From positions 1 to 64,000 of the forward strand of contig CANLND010000002.1 of the NCBI GenBank assembly GCA_947492585.1: a stretch of 64,000 bases of DNA, in the 5' to 3' direction. The notes under the pieces are model-generated. The model searched no databases, was not told the origin of the DNA, and saw nothing but the letters and a program-made list of their open reading frames with translations. Made by a program: the position numbers and the translations under genes. Positions 39,197 to 48,925 of the stretch are shown here, piece by piece. The stretch's first letter is position 1, and every line of letters begins with the position of its first letter. Source of the DNA: an uncultured Paracoccaceae bacterium (GTDB taxonomy: Bacteria > Pseudomonadota > Alphaproteobacteria > Rhodobacterales > Rhodobacteraceae).

Positions 39197-39325
39197 CCTG
39201 ACGCCAAATTAATCACCACCCATCAATTTGTGATTAAATTTTAAGCTATCCACTAAAAGCTGCATTATTAAGCGCCATTTTCACACACGCCTCTTTTTTT
39301 GGCGCGCACCATCCGCTTTGAACCC

Positions 39326-39341
39326 ATGCAATCTTTTGCAT
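39326..39341 (+). promoter_or_regulatory. Inverted repeat beside the amtB ribosome site
   Basis: ATGCAA-TCTT-TTGCAT is a perfect 6-bp inverted repeat ending two bases before the AGGAGG (39344-39349) of amtB. It could be a regulator-binding site or an RNA hairpin near the ribosome site. Confidence 0.4.
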
Positions 39342-39357
39342 CAGGAGGACAGCGCCC

Positions 39358-40539
39358 ATGAACGGTGCCGATACAGCTTGGATCATTGTGGCGACAGCCC
39401 TGGTCCTATTCATGACCCTTCCAGGTCTCGCCCTATTCTACGGTGGTCTTGTACGCGCCCGAAATGTGCTCAGCGTGTTCATGCAGTGCTACGCTATTGC
39501 CTGTTTGATGAGCATTCTGTGGCTGGCGTTTGGGTATTCAATTGCCTTCGGAAGTGGCACATCCGGATACTGGGGCGGCTTGGACAAAATGTTCCTGTCA
39601 GGCGTCACGGCTGACAGCCTCTCGGGCACCCTGCCCGAAGTCTTGTTTTTTGCCTTTCAGATGACCTTTGCGATCATTACGCCTGCACTGATTGTTGGCG
39701 CCTATGTGGAACGTGTCGGATTTGGCTTTGTGTTGCTGTTCTCAGGCCTGTGGATGCTGCTGTGCTACGCGCCTGTGGTTCACTGGATCTGGGGCGGCGG
39801 CATGCTGGCCGACGGTGGGATCTTTGGTGAAACTGGCGTGCGTGACTTTGCTGGTGGCATTGTCGTACACGAAACCGCGGGGCTTGCGGCACTGATCATC
39901 GCGGTCGTGCTTGGTCCGCGCAAAATCCAGAACAAGCCCCCCCACAACCCCGGCTATGTGGTCATTGGTGCTGCAATGTTGTGGGTCGGCTGGTTTGGCT
40001 TCAACGGCGGTTCGCAACTGGCAGCCGATGGTGGCGCAGCCATGGCGCTGACAGTCACACATATTTCTGCTGCGGCCGCTTCATTGACCTGGGCGCTGTG
40101 GGAGAAAATTAAATACGGTAAAGCCTCGGTTGTTGGTCTGGTCACCGGCACCATTGCGGGACTTGCAACCATCACCCCAGCCTCAGGTTTTGTTGGCCCT
40201 ATCGAGGCGCTGATCCTCGGCTCCATCGCTGGCATCCTCTGTCAGGAAGCGGTGAACCTCATTCGGAACGTCTTCAAAATCGACGATACGCTGGATGTGT
40301 TTGCCGTCCACGGCGTTGGCGGCATCTTTGGCACGATCATGATTGCCGTCTTTGGCGCCGGCACCTGGGCCGCACAGCTGGGTGGCCTGGCCATCGTAGG
40401 TGTGTTTACCTTTGTGGTGACAATTGTTTTGGTCAAAGTCTGCGCAGCAATCACACCTCTGCGCGTGGATGACGAAACAGAGACAAATGGTCTTGATCTG
40501 TCCACCCACGGCGAACGCGCTTACGATATGACAAGCTGA
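39358..40539 (+). CDS. amtB: Ammonium transporter
   Basis: A 393-aa, 11-helix Amt channel. The twin pore histidines are visible as PVVHWIWGGG (His142) and FAVHGVGGIFG (near 305), and the phenylalanine-gate segment follows the expected order. A strong AGGAGG precedes the ATG. A glnK gene usually sits upstream but is absent here, where only 160 intergenic bases separate it from cinA. Probably under NtrC control, encoded 4 kb away. Confidence 0.95.
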   Translation: MNGADTAWIIVATALVLFMTLPGLALFYGGLVRARNVLSVFMQCYAIACLMSILWLAFGYSIAFGSGTSGYWGGLDKMFLSGVTADSLSGTLPEVLFFAFQMTFAIITPALIVGAYVERVGFGFVLLFSGLWMLLCYAPVVHWIWGGGMLADGGIFGETGVRDFAGGIVVHETAGLAALIIAVVLGPRKIQNKPPHNPGYVVIGAAMLWVGWFGFNGGSQLAADGGAAMALTVTHISAAAASLTWALWEKIKYGKASVVGLVTGTIAGLATITPASGFVGPIEALILGSIAGILCQEAVNLIRNVFKIDDTLDVFAVHGVGGIFGTIMIAVFGAGTWAAQLGGLAIVGVFTFVVTIVLVKVCAAITPLRVDDETETNGLDLSTHGERAYDMTS

Positions 40540-40564
40540 TCGTCGACGCAGCCATTCGAATATA

Positions 40565-40590
40565 AAACGGGCCCCGCAAGGGGCCCGTTT
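40565..40590 (+). terminator. Intrinsic terminator after amtB
   Basis: AAACGGGCCCC (40565-40575), tetraloop GCAA, GGGGCCCGTTT (40580-40590): a perfect 11-bp stem. Confidence 0.85.
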
Positions 40591-40635
40591 CCGTTTCATA
40601 TGTGAGAGCGCCCCGTACGTTCTATCCGGGACAGT

Positions 40636-40947
40636 TCAACGACCAGCGTTCGAACCCGCCTCATAGCCCATTTGGGCAAATCTGGCAGTCGTCGACCGAG
40701 CGATGTTTCCAACCAGCGCGCTGGCACGAGCTTCATCCAACGCCGCCTGCGCGGTCTCACGCGCGGCGACAGCTTCAGAGGTGATCGGCGTCTGTGACAC
40801 CGTCATTTTAATAGAGACTTTTAACTTTCCCACATCTGCATCAGAACCCGGCGCCGTAGGCGCACCCTGTTCCGGTGGCGCGGCCCCAGTCTGGCCCGTG
40901 CGCATAAGTGATCCTTGCGCGGTGGGTGTAAGTGCACCTGATATCAT
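40636..40947 (-). CDS. Hypothetical protein, 103 aa
   Basis: A short ORF with good coding character: a low-complexity Gly/Pro/Ala N-terminal half and a C-terminal helical half (ITSEAVAARETAQAALDEARASALVGNIARS). No known domain recognised and no signal peptide. Start at 40947 has GGGG 6 bases upstream; ATG 40977 is also possible. It lies between the amtB terminator and the COQ10-like gene, all read on different strands. Confidence 0.5.
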   Translation of the reverse strand: MISGALTPTAQGSLMRTGQTGAAPPEQGAPTAPGSDADVGKLKVSIKMTVSQTPITSEAVAARETAQAALDEARASALVGNIARSTTARFAQMGYEAGSNAGR

Positions 40948-41123
40948 CGACGACCCCAATACTCTGCTAACTATCAATGGTGGGTATACCTACTGATACA
41001 ACTTAGCCGCGATATGGGGTAGTCTTTCAGTAAGCTTAGTTACCAAAAGGTTAATCAACACTGAGCTGAGCTCACATGCCACGCACGGCCAGACAGGCAA
41101 ACTGGTCTCGACAATACCCGACC

Positions 41124-41573
41124 TCAGCCACCATAGAGCTCAGCGGCACGCCGTTCAAACGCACGGACAATCCGTTGCATTGCCTCATTAAACACCACCC
41201 CAATGATCCCCTGCAAAACAGCATTCCGAAATTCAAAATCCACAAAGAAGGCAACATCACAGCCACCCTCTGCCCGGTCCGTGAAATGCCAATTGGATTT
41301 CATATAACGAAATGGCCCGTCCAGATATTCAGTATCGATTTCAAACCGCTGCGGATGCAATACAACCCGACTGCCAAAGCGCTCGCGGAACACCTTAAAG
41401 GAAATCACCAGATCCGCTTCGAGCACTTGGGTCTCTCCGTCGGGCAGGTTGCTGCGAATACGAGCGGCCGCACACCAAGGGAGAAATTTGGGATACTGCG
41501 CCACATCTGACACCAGATCATACATCTGCTGCGCACTGTAGGGCATCGGCCGGGTTTCTGAATGGGTGGGCAT
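41124..41573 (-). CDS. SRPBCC family protein (COQ10/RatA-like)
   Basis: A 149-aa START-like protein. It carries the COQ10/RatA marks YSAQQMYDLVSDVAQYPKFLPWC and, near the C-terminus, FRNAVLQGIIGVVFNEAMQRIVRAFERRA. In alphaproteobacteria this type is the ubiquinone-binding chaperone counterpart of mitochondrial Coq10; the RatA toxin label of E. coli relatives is less likely to apply. Divergent from hpt. Confidence 0.88.
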   Translation of the reverse strand: MPTHSETRPMPYSAQQMYDLVSDVAQYPKFLPWCAAARIRSNLPDGETQVLEADLVISFKVFRERFGSRVVLHPQRFEIDTEYLDGPFRYMKSNWHFTDRAEGGCDVAFFVDFEFRNAVLQGIIGVVFNEAMQRIVRAFERRAAELYGG

Positions 41574-41645
41574 CGCGCTGTATTTCCTGCTGTCTTTGTG
41601 GAAGATGATGTCTTATGAACAGCGTGAAAATTCAAGGGGTCATAC

Positions 41646-42185
41646 ATGACACAGCGTCCATATGTCATCGATGTGATGATTTCCGCCAAGTCCATTGCCG
41701 CCCGCATCGAAGCGTTGAGCGCCCAAATCGCTCAGGAATACGCCGACACGGACAAGCTGGTGGTGGTCGGATTGCTGCGCGGTAGTTTTGTGTTTATCGC
41801 CGATCTGGTGCGCGAGCTGGACCTGCCGATCGAAGTCGATTTCCTAGAAGCCTCGTCTTATGGGGACAGCACAGAAAGCAGTCGAGAGGTTAGAATTCTC
41901 AAAGACTTGCGTGGCGCTATTGAAGGGCGCGATGTTTTGGTTGTGGAAGATATTGTAGACACGGGCCACACGTTGAACCATGTGATGCACCTGCTGCAAA
42001 GCCGCAACCCGGCCCGTCTGAAAACCATTGCCTTGCTGGACAAACCCTCACGTCGTGAAGTCGATGTGCGTGGGGATTGGATTGGGTTTGAAATCCCGGA
42101 TGAATTTGTGGTGGGCTACGGGATCGATTTTGCCCAGCGCAACCGTAACCTGCCCTATATCGGCAAGGTTCGCTTTACCGACTGA
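41646..42185 (+). CDS. hpt: Hypoxanthine phosphoribosyltransferase
   Basis: A 179-aa type I phosphoribosyltransferase that salvages hypoxanthine (and guanine) using PRPP. The PRPP-binding [15 protein letters not shown] motif and the [10 protein letters not shown] flexible loop are clear; the end [20 protein letters not shown] is typical of Hpt. Preceded by a likely ribosome site about 9 bases before the ATG. Followed by a dispersed repeat at 42213-42246. Confidence 0.94.
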   Translation: MTQRPYVIDVMISAKSIAARIEALSAQIAQEYADTDKLVVVGLLRGSFVFIADLVRELDLPIEVDFLEASSYGDSTESSREVRILKDLRGAIEGRDVLVVEDIVDTGHTLNHVMHLLQSRNPARLKTIALLDKPSRREVDVRGDWIGFEIPDEFVVGYGIDFAQRNRNLPYIGKVRFTD

Positions 42186-42212
42186 CCGTTGCATTTGGCT
42201 GCGCCCCATGGA

Positions 42213-42246
42213 GCCTCCGGCGGGGGTATTTTCAGCCAAAAAGAAG
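42213..42246. repeat. Dispersed intergenic repeat, copy 1
   Basis: The stretch GGGGTATTTTCAGCCAAAA (42223-42241), preceded by CCTCCGGCGG and followed by AGAAG, recurs in inverse orientation at 58770-58788. I remember similar CCTCCGGCGGGGGTATTT elements as abundant intergenic repeats in Rhodobacteraceae; that part is recollection. Confidence 0.6.
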
Positions 42247-42252
42247 CCGCGG

Positions 42253-43410
42253 TCAGCTGTTCAGCACATCGGTGATGATCTGCGAAAAGATTTCGACACC
42301 GATCGGCAGGATCGCGTCGGGAAAATCATAATCTGGATTGTGCAGCTGGGGTTGATGTTCCCCAGACCCCAACCAGAACATGGTTGATTTTGACAATGTC
42401 GAAAATTGGCCAAAATCTTCGGACCAGCGCTGTGGGCTACGCTGGATGTGTACTTCGTATCCAGCTGTTTTTGCAGCTGTTTCCAAAATACGGCTTGCCT
42501 CAGAATTATTGTGGCTGGCCGCAAAAACGTCGTCAAATTCGATTGTAGACCCCAGCTGCCAAGAGGCCGCCTGATGGGACACCAGCAACTGTATTTCCTC
42601 CATTAGGCCCGTCATCGCGGCATCCGATACCGTGCGCAGTGTCACCCAAAGCTCTGCGTCTCCGGGCGCGATCCCAAACGTGGCCTCTCCCATAGAAACA
42701 TGGGTCAGCGTGACCAGTCGGTAATTTTGATCCAGCACTGTGTCAGCGTCGTGCGCCGCGCCCAGCGCGACAAAATCCGCCATCAGCTGTGCAACAGCCC
42801 CGGCAGGCGACACCCCATCCTGTGGCGCCGCAGCATGAGACGTGCGCCCGGTCAGGCGGATACGCGCGCCGCGCGACGCGCAGTTGGCCGCGCCGCGGCT
42901 GAGCGCCACCTGCCCCTGCGCAAGGCCCGGAACATTATGCAAAGCAAAGGCATAATCCGGCGCCAGTTCCCCAAATTCTGTGTCAGCCAGAACAGCCGCC
43001 GCGCCTTTACCGGTTTCTTCCGCGGGCTGAAACAAAAGCACAACCCGCCCGCGTGTGGGGCGGTTTTGCGCCAGCTCATCGGCCAGCGCCAGCACCATGG
43101 TCATATGTCCATCATGGCCACACAGATGCCCGCGCCCCTGAACGCGTGAGCGATAAGGTTTGTCGGAATGTTCGGCGATCGGCAGGCCATCCAGCTCGGC
43201 GCGAAACATCAGGCATGGCCCGGGGGCATGCCCTTCAAACACCGCAGCGACGCCATAGCCGCCCAGACCGGTCAGCAACCTGTCAGGTTCAAAACGAGAC
43301 AGGTATTCAGCCACAAAACTTGCGGTTTTTTCTTCTGAACCTGAGACGTCTGGAAACATGTGAAGGTGTTGGCGAAGCGTGGTCAGCTCCGCCAACCGAT
43401 CTGGTGTCAT
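42253..43410 (-). CDS. M20-family amidohydrolase
   Basis: A 385-aa zinc-type amidohydrolase of the M20D family (hippurate/indole-acetyl amino acid hydrolase, N-acyl amino acid deacylase). Metal ligands are visible in [22 protein letters not shown] and ALHNVPG. It removes acyl groups from amino acids; the true substrate is unknown. Its ATG overlaps the lipA stop, so it follows lipA in one transcript. Confidence 0.88.
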   Translation of the reverse strand: MTPDRLAELTTLRQHLHMFPDVSGSEEKTASFVAEYLSRFEPDRLLTGLGGYGVAAVFEGHAPGPCLMFRAELDGLPIAEHSDKPYRSRVQGRGHLCGHDGHMTMVLALADELAQNRPTRGRVVLLFQPAEETGKGAAAVLADTEFGELAPDYAFALHNVPGLAQGQVALSRGAANCASRGARIRLTGRTSHAAAPQDGVSPAGAVAQLMADFVALGAAHDADTVLDQNYRLVTLTHVSMGEATFGIAPGDAELWVTLRTVSDAAMTGLMEEIQLLVSHQAASWQLGSTIEFDDVFAASHNNSEASRILETAAKTAGYEVHIQRSPQRWSEDFGQFSTLSKSTMFWLGSGEHQPQLHNPDYDFPDAILPIGVEIFSQIITDVLNS

Positions 43411-44360
43411 GCGAGGCCCAGTTTGGCGTTGCGCGCCGCACGCAGGCGGACAAAATCATCCCCCGCATGATAAGAGGACCGGGTCAACGGGGTGGCGGAT
43501 ACCATCAAAAACCCCTTGCCGTACGCCGCCTTTTCGTAGGTTGCGAACTCTTCAGGCGTTACAAAACGATCCACGGCGTGGTGTTTGGGTGTGGGCTGCA
43601 AATACTGACCGATGGTCAGAAAATCCACATCGGCGGCGCGCATGTCATCCATGACCTGCTTTACAGCCAGCCCGTCTTCGCCGAGACCAACCATGATGCC
43701 GGATTTAGTAAAGATCGACGGGTCCAGTTCTTTTACCCGCTGCAACAAACGCAGCGAGTGGAAGTAACGCGCACCGGCGCGGACCTCGGGATAGAGGCCG
43801 GGCACCGTTTCGAGATTGTGGTTGAACACATCTGGTTTGGCCGCCACCACAACCTGTAACACCTCGGGATCACATTTCAGGAAATCCGGTGTCAGAATTT
43901 CAATTGTGGTTTTCGGGCTACGGTGACGAATAGCGCGAATGGTCTGCGCAAAGTGCTCGGCCCCGCCGTCTTTGATGTCATCTCGGTCCACCGAGGTGAT
44001 CACCACGTGATTAAGACCCAATTTTTGAACGGCATCCGCAACCCGGCCGGGTTCAAATGCGTCCAAGTCTTCGGGCGGCTTGCCGGTGGCAATGTTACAG
44101 AACGAACAAGCGCGTGTGCAGACCTCCCCCATGATCATCATGGTGGCGTGGCCCTGGCTCCAGCATTCGCCCACATTGGGGCATCCCGCTTCTTCGCAGA
44201 CCGTCACAAGTTTATGTTCGCGCATAATTTTATGCGTGTCCGCATAGCCCTTGCCACCGGGGGCCTTGACCCGAATCCAGCTTGGCTTTTTGGGCTGGGC
44301 GTTGTCAGGGCGGTGCGCCTTTTCTGGGTGGCGCTGCTCTGGGATCTTTAGGTCTCTCAC
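43407..44360 (-). CDS. lipA: Lipoyl synthase
   Basis: A 317-aa radical SAM enzyme that inserts sulfur into octanoylated proteins. The auxiliary cluster motif [12 protein letters not shown], the radical [11 protein letters not shown] and the C-terminal RSSYHAGD are all present. I choose the GTG at 44360 because AAGGGG lies 8 bases upstream and [14 protein letters not shown] is the usual N-terminus; ATG 44414 would add 18 atypical residues. It is co-transcribed with the M20 hydrolase. Confidence 0.94.
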   Translation of the reverse strand: MRDLKIPEQRHPEKAHRPDNAQPKKPSWIRVKAPGGKGYADTHKIMREHKLVTVCEEAGCPNVGECWSQGHATMMIMGEVCTRACSFCNIATGKPPEDLDAFEPGRVADAVQKLGLNHVVITSVDRDDIKDGGAEHFAQTIRAIRHRSPKTTIEILTPDFLKCDPEVLQVVVAAKPDVFNHNLETVPGLYPEVRAGARYFHSLRLLQRVKELDPSIFTKSGIMVGLGEDGLAVKQVMDDMRAADVDFLTIGQYLQPTPKHHAVDRFVTPEEFATYEKAAYGKGFLMVSATPLTRSSYHAGDDFVRLRAARNAKLGLA

Positions 44361-44609
44361 GGGCGGGTCCCCTTTGGGCAAACTGTCGTTGTCGGGGTCC
44401 AACATATGATGCAATCAAGGGCACCGCCATATCCGTAGACCGCAATCAGGTGAAAAAAATGCCAAATGCGTCAGATTGGAACTGCTTTTCTGCAAATCGC
44501 GGCAGGGATACACGCCGATGCTGCGTTGCGACAAAACAATCGTTGCCACAATTTTAGAACTATTATAAATCGGCCAGCGAAGACGAATATTAATCCGATG
44601 GAGAGCCCA

Positions 44610-45149
44610 ATGAAAGCTGGCGTAAAACTGCCCGAAGTGACCTTCCACACCCGCGTTCGCGATGATGCGATCGAAGGCCCCAACCCATTTCGTTGGGAAG
44701 ACAAAACCACCGCGGATTACTTTGCTGGCAAGCGCGTGATCCTGTTCTCGCTGCCCGGTGCGTTCACCCCCACCTGCTCGACCTTCCAGCTGCCTGGCTT
44801 TGAAAAAGGCTTTGCTGACTTTGCTGCTGAAGGCATCGATGCGATCTACTGCATGTCCGTCAACGACAGCTTTGTGATGAACAAATGGGCCGAATCGCAG
44901 GATCTGGCAAACGTCGGTGTCATCCCTGATGGCTCCGGTGAATTCACCCGCAAAATGGGCATGCTGGTTGCCAAAGACAACCTGGGCTTTGGCGCGCGCT
45001 CCTGGCGTTATGCAGCCATCGTCAAGGACGGTGTTGTTGAAGCATGGTTCGAAGAGCCCGGCCTGTCCGACAACCACCCCGAAGACCCCTATGGTGTATC
45101 TTCGCCAGAAAACCTGATGAAGCACCTGAAAGAGGGCGTTTCCGCCTAA
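44610..45149 (+). CDS. Peroxiredoxin (Prx5/glutathione-type)
   Basis: A 179-aa peroxiredoxin of the Prx5-like group. The peroxidatic Cys lies in PGAFTPTCS, and the ending PYGVSSPENLMKHL is typical of the group. It reduces peroxides with glutathione or thioredoxin. The start at 44610 is preceded by GGAGAG; the longer ORF at 44466 is non-coding upstream. Single gene, followed by a terminator. Confidence 0.93.
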   Translation: MKAGVKLPEVTFHTRVRDDAIEGPNPFRWEDKTTADYFAGKRVILFSLPGAFTPTCSTFQLPGFEKGFADFAAEGIDAIYCMSVNDSFVMNKWAESQDLANVGVIPDGSGEFTRKMGMLVAKDNLGFGARSWRYAAIVKDGVVEAWFEEPGLSDNHPEDPYGVSSPENLMKHLKEGVSA

Positions 45150-45173
45150 ATTTCAGCGATCTGCTGTGTGAAG

Positions 45174-45204
45174 CGGGCCGGCACTGGATGCGGGCCCGTT
45201 TTTT
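45174..45204 (+). terminator. Intrinsic terminator after peroxiredoxin gene
   Basis: CGGGCC (45174-45179) pairs with GGCCCG (45193-45198), followed by six T. Confidence 0.75.
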
Positions 45205-45207
45205 GTT

Positions 45208-46269
45208 CTATCCAATCAGTTCCTTACGGTCGACCAAGGCATCGTAATGGGATTTCAGTTGTTGCAACGCGATCCGCAGAACGACCTTTCCGGAACGTGC
45301 GGACCAGCCCAGCTGCTTTTCCGCGGTTTCAAGCCCCTCAAGATGACAACAGCAGCGTAATGCGATGTCGCTCAGTCCCGGTCCAAGAGCGGCCAAGGCA
45401 TCTGTCGCGCGCTGCTGCGCCTCGCTGGATCGGCTGTGGTCGGTGGCTTCCGCCCCGTGGCAGGAGGGTTCAAAGATGGACTGCGCATTGTGTAAATGCT
45501 CGGCGATTTGCGCCAGCTCAAAATCCTCACGCAGACGTTCACCAGCACGCACCAGATCAGATGTCAAAAACGGCTCACCATTGCGATCCACAAGGCGGGC
45601 CAAAGTTGCCAACGGCGTTTCTCCTGCCCCATACCGCACCCGTTTTGCCCCAATAGGGTCGCTGTCATCCTTACCTTGAAAGGCACGGGCTGCTTCGGCA
45701 AATCCAGCATCCCGTCGAATGCGGGCGCGATTTTCCTGCGCTGCCATCAACCGCGCCAATGCCGCGCGCCCATCTTCGCTCAGCTGATATCGGCTGAGGC
45801 GTCCAACCGCCATGCAGGAAATCCAACCACGCAGCGCGATCTCACCGGCCAACTCTTTGGTTACGATCAACTTTTCGCTTTTGTCACTGGACCCGGTTAC
45901 GATCACCGCCTGATCCATGCTCTGCGCATATGCCAACACCGCATTGGGCTGATTTAACCAGACCAACACTTTGGTCGTCTGCTCAGACACCGCTGGTCCG
46001 TCGCCGGACGACGTGGCGGCAATGCGGGCCAGCACATTGCCGGTCTGCGGGCTGAAGTACCGCTCGGACAGCACAGACAAAGCGCTGTCAATCAGCGGGT
46101 CATCGCGTAACGTCTCTATCCGGCGGACCTGCCGCAACACTGTCGAAGGGTGGCAACCGGCCCGTCGCGCCAGCTGGCGGATGGATCGGCCATTTTCGGT
46201 ATGTTCAAGATAGCGTCGGGCTTCTTCGGGCACCCAAGTAGGAATCTGAATTGCACGCATTGTTTGCAT
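45208..46269 (-). CDS. DUF6456 domain protein with helix-turn-helix
   Basis: A 353-aa protein with an N-terminal helix-turn-helix-like segment (SIRQLARRAGCHPSTVLRQVRRIE, about residues 29-52) and a C-terminal DUF6456 domain (about 220-345, GETPLATLARL, then ERLREDFELAQ and GWSARSGKVVLRIALQQL). DUF6456 proteins seem specific to alphaproteobacteria and are probably DNA-binding regulators of unknown target. Start at 46269 chosen from GGGATCAAGAG upstream and the Mfd-like non-coding lead in the longer ORF. Function inferred only. Confidence 0.8.
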   Translation of the reverse strand: MQTMRAIQIPTWVPEEARRYLEHTENGRSIRQLARRAGCHPSTVLRQVRRIETLRDDPLIDSALSVLSERYFSPQTGNVLARIAATSSGDGPAVSEQTTKVLVWLNQPNAVLAYAQSMDQAVIVTGSSDKSEKLIVTKELAGEIALRGWISCMAVGRLSRYQLSEDGRAALARLMAAQENRARIRRDAGFAEAARAFQGKDDSDPIGAKRVRYGAGETPLATLARLVDRNGEPFLTSDLVRAGERLREDFELAQIAEHLHNAQSIFEPSCHGAEATDHSRSSEAQQRATDALAALGPGLSDIALRCCCHLEGLETAEKQLGWSARSGKVVLRIALQQLKSHYDALVDRKELIG

Positions 46270-46506
46270 CACTCTTGATCCCGCACCGTCAACCGCAGGT
46301 TTATCCACATTCTCTCCCCATAATACCCCACAGCCCACACAGGTCTATTCCCCTGATATTGCATCATTCTTCGCAAACCCCGGGGGAATGTTTCCAAAAT
46401 AACATCAATCAAGACTGAATCGGGCGCACGCTGTCCAGTTCGGAAACGCAACACCCTAATAGGTTGTGCTATGACGGTCTCCATCCAAAAACTGAAGGAG
46501 ACGCAG

Positions 46507-46926
46507 ATGCAAGACCTTGCCACCCGCCTATCCGCCTTATCCCGTCCACGTTTGTTGGTACGTGCTGCTCACAACGGTCAGGAACATTACCGGCGAGATC
46601 GAGATCTGCGAAAGCTGCTGAATATGTCAACGGCCCCACGCCCGGCGGTTGCGATTGTCCACCTTCTTGAACTGGAGCGAATGCTCAATGACAGCAGGTT
46701 GATCAGCGAGATCGGATATAGTTTTAGTCGCCATATCGAGGTGCTCATTGCGCTGCAATGTGAAGCGCAACTGCTACGCAATGCCAAGCTCAGCTTAGCA
46801 GTAGAACAAACGGCACAAAAAAACGGCCCCCCACATCGGGAGACCGTTGTATCTGACAGTGTCAAATTTGCGATGCAGTCTTACGAAAAGGCATCCGGCA
46901 TGGAGGCTTTCTTTTCAGCAACATAG
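46507..46926 (+). CDS. DUF6477 family protein with 3' read-on
   Basis: A 139-aa protein. The first 100 residues match the small Rhodobacterales family DUF6477 (RLSALSRPRLLVRAA, HYRRDRDLRKLL). The start at 46507 follows GGAG. The last 38 residues are unusual: the frame runs through the mttB-operon terminator at 46816-46848 and then 46 bases antisense into mttB. The tail therefore probably arose by loss of the original stop codon; a TAG lies in the +1 frame near 46796. Function unknown. Confidence 0.7.
   Translation: MQDLATRLSALSRPRLLVRAAHNGQEHYRRDRDLRKLLNMSTAPRPAVAIVHLLELERMLNDSRLISEIGYSFSRHIEVLIALQCEAQLLRNAKLSLAVEQTAQKNGPPHRETVVSDSVKFAMQSYEKASGMEAFFSAT
46816..46850 (-). terminator. Terminator of the Lin0512-mttB operon
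   Basis: Read on the minus strand: ACGG(T)CTCCC-GATGT-GGG(G)GG(C)CGT followed by seven T, 31 bases past the mttB stop. It lies inside the 3' end of the opposing DUF6477 reading frame. Confidence 0.75.
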
Positions 46927-48425
46927 GCGTCAAGCGCGGCTTTGATCTCAGGGTCCAAGGCGGGTTGCTGATAGTTGTTCAGCAGATATTCTACCCGATT
47001 GGTCGCCAGCGCATATGTGTCGCGCCCGCCCTCTTCTTCCCATGTTTCATAAGGCTTATAGTCGAAAAGATCGGACTTCCAGAACGCCGTTTTGAAATTT
47101 GCCTGCGTATGTGCGCAGCCCAAATAGTGACCGCCGGGGCCAACTTCGCGAATGGCATCCATCGCCTGATGGTCTTCGTCCACGGGCACGCCTTTGGCGA
47201 CCCCATGCAACGCGCCAAGCTGATCCGCATCCATGACGAACTTTTCGAAGTCGGCGACCAGACCACCTTCAAGCCAGCCACAAGAGTGCAACTGAAAGTT
47301 CACACCCGCCAGCAAACCCATGTTGAGCGAGTTGGCCGTTTCATAAGCCGCCTGCGCGTCGGGCAGTTTAGAACCACAGAACGAGCCAGCCGAACGGAAC
47401 GGCAGACCCAGACGGCGCGCCAACTGGCCCGCACCATAGGTCACCAACGAAGCCTCAGGCGTACCAAAGGTCGGCGCGCCTGAATTCATGTCGATCGACG
47501 AGACAAACGCGCCAAAGATCACCGGCGCCCCCGGACGGATCAGCTGGCTATAGGCGACGCCTGCCAGAACTTCGGCCAGAACCTGCGTCAACGTGCCTGC
47601 CACCGACACCGGCGCCATGGCACCGCCGACGATAAAGGGGGAAATAATGCAAGCCTGGTTGTGCTTGGCGTAGACTTCCAACGCACCCATCATCACATCG
47701 TCGAATGTCATCGGCGAGTTGATATTGATCAGCGAGGTCATCACAGTGTTGTCGCGCACGAACTCTTTTCCAAAAAGAATTTCGCACATCTCGATGGAAT
47801 CTTGCGCACGGCTGGGTTCGGTGACCGAGCCCATGAACGGTTTGTCCGACAGCGTCATATGCGCCAGCATCATATCAAGGTGGCGCTTGTTCACCGGCAC
47901 GTCGGTGGGTTCACACACCGTGCCACCCGAATGGTGCAGCCATTTGGACATATAGCCCAGCTTCACAAATTTCTGGAAATCATCCAGCGTGGCATACCGG
48001 CGACCACCCTTGGCATCGCGCACAAAGGGAGGGCCATAAATCGGGGCCAACACCATGTTTTTGCCACCGATTTCGACCGATTTCTCGGGATTTCGGGCAT
48101 GTTGAGTAAACTGACTAGGGGCAGTTTCACACAGTTTGCGCGCAAGACCACGCGGAATGCGCACGCGCTCCCCGTCTACCTCAGCACCAGCCGCGCGCCA
48201 GCGCTCCAACGCAGCCGGGTTGTCAACAAAGTTGACCCCGACTTCCGCCAGAACGGTTTCCGCATTGGCTTCAATCACTTGAATCGCTTCTTCGCTCAGA
48301 ACTTCAAAGTTCGGGATATTGCGTTCAATGTATTTAGCTGTCTCGATCTTAACAGCGGTACGTTCAGCCCGACGAGCGGCGCCACCGCCACCCCGACCAC
48401 GACGACGCGGCGCACTATCAGCCAT
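46881..48425 (-). CDS. MttB-family (trimethylamine-type) methyltransferase, non-pyrrolysine
   Basis: A 514-aa member of the MttB superfamily of corrinoid-dependent methyltransferases. The frame is continuous with no amber codon, so it is not the pyrrolysine enzyme but of the glycine-betaine (MtgB)-like or unknown-substrate group. Family marks include the FEVLSEEAIQVIEANAETVLAEVG start and GAPVIFGAFVSSIDMNSGAPTFGTPEASL. An Arg/Gly-rich N-terminus (residues 5-22) is odd. No corrinoid protein gene is near. Third gene after two Lin0512 paralogues; the terminator follows. Confidence 0.88.
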   Translation of the reverse strand: MADSAPRRRGRGGGGAARRAERTAVKIETAKYIERNIPNFEVLSEEAIQVIEANAETVLAEVGVNFVDNPAALERWRAAGAEVDGERVRIPRGLARKLCETAPSQFTQHARNPEKSVEIGGKNMVLAPIYGPPFVRDAKGGRRYATLDDFQKFVKLGYMSKWLHHSGGTVCEPTDVPVNKRHLDMMLAHMTLSDKPFMGSVTEPSRAQDSIEMCEILFGKEFVRDNTVMTSLININSPMTFDDVMMGALEVYAKHNQACIISPFIVGGAMAPVSVAGTLTQVLAEVLAGVAYSQLIRPGAPVIFGAFVSSIDMNSGAPTFGTPEASLVTYGAGQLARRLGLPFRSAGSFCGSKLPDAQAAYETANSLNMGLLAGVNFQLHSCGWLEGGLVADFEKFVMDADQLGALHGVAKGVPVDEDHQAMDAIREVGPGGHYLGCAHTQANFKTAFWKSDLFDYKPYETWEEEGGRDTYALATNRVEYLLNNYQQPALDPEIKAALDAYVAEKKASMPDAFS

Positions 48426-48544
48426 GTATTTTTCCTCACCACAGGTCTTTGAATTGTGATGACGCTATCGCCCTAAACGACGCATCCACCCAAAGATTGC
48501 GGCCTTTCAGAAGGAAAAACGACATTTCCCCTTTATTTGCCGAC

Positions 48545-48925
48545 TTAATCGTTCGTACGCAAACGCCAGCCCTTTTGTTTTGGCAAAAACACTTCGATGG
48601 CGGCCGACGCCACAAATTGGCGTGCACCGTTTTCCGGGTCCACGACCTCCATTCCGCCGTCGACGACAACAATTTCAGCCGACGCCGCAAATGGGATCAC
48701 AACGTGGTCGGGCGTGACTTTGGCAACATCAGGCACCCCCAGGGTCACCTTTACGCGCACATCTTGTGGTGCCACATCCAGATTCTTGAGAATAGTCAAA
48801 GACGAATGTTGCAGGGCCTGCGAGACGGCATTTTGCACCGCGGCCCCCACGTCTTTGCCCGTGGTGTCGGTGCCCATGCCCATCGCAATGATCAGACGGC
48901 CTTCGGTGTTCAGATCAATGCTCAT
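48545..48925 (-). CDS. Lin0512 family protein, paralogue A
   Basis: A 126-aa protein of the Lin0512 family (uncharacterised). It has the family GMGTD motif near residue 16, the helix AVQNAVSQALQHSSL, and a C-terminal GGMEV-type strand. It is clearly paralogous to the next gene upstream in transcription, with similar positions for GMGT, ALxHxS and GGxxV. It overlaps that gene by ATGA and precedes mttB by 119 bases. Function unknown; probably forms a complex with its paralogue. Confidence 0.82.
   Translation of the reverse strand: MSIDLNTEGRLIIAMGMGTDTTGKDVGAAVQNAVSQALQHSSLTILKNLDVAPQDVRVKVTLGVPDVAKVTPDHVVIPFAASAEIVVVDGGMEVVDPENGARQFVASAAIEVFLPKQKGWRLRTND

Noticed and set aside
44415-45125. 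236-aa minus-strand ORF antisense to the peroxiredoxin
   Set aside because: Shadow; the peroxiredoxin frame is complete and recognised.
46881-48425. Pyrrolysine in the MttB-type protein
   Set aside because: The frame has no internal TAG, so it is a non-pyrrolysine homologue.
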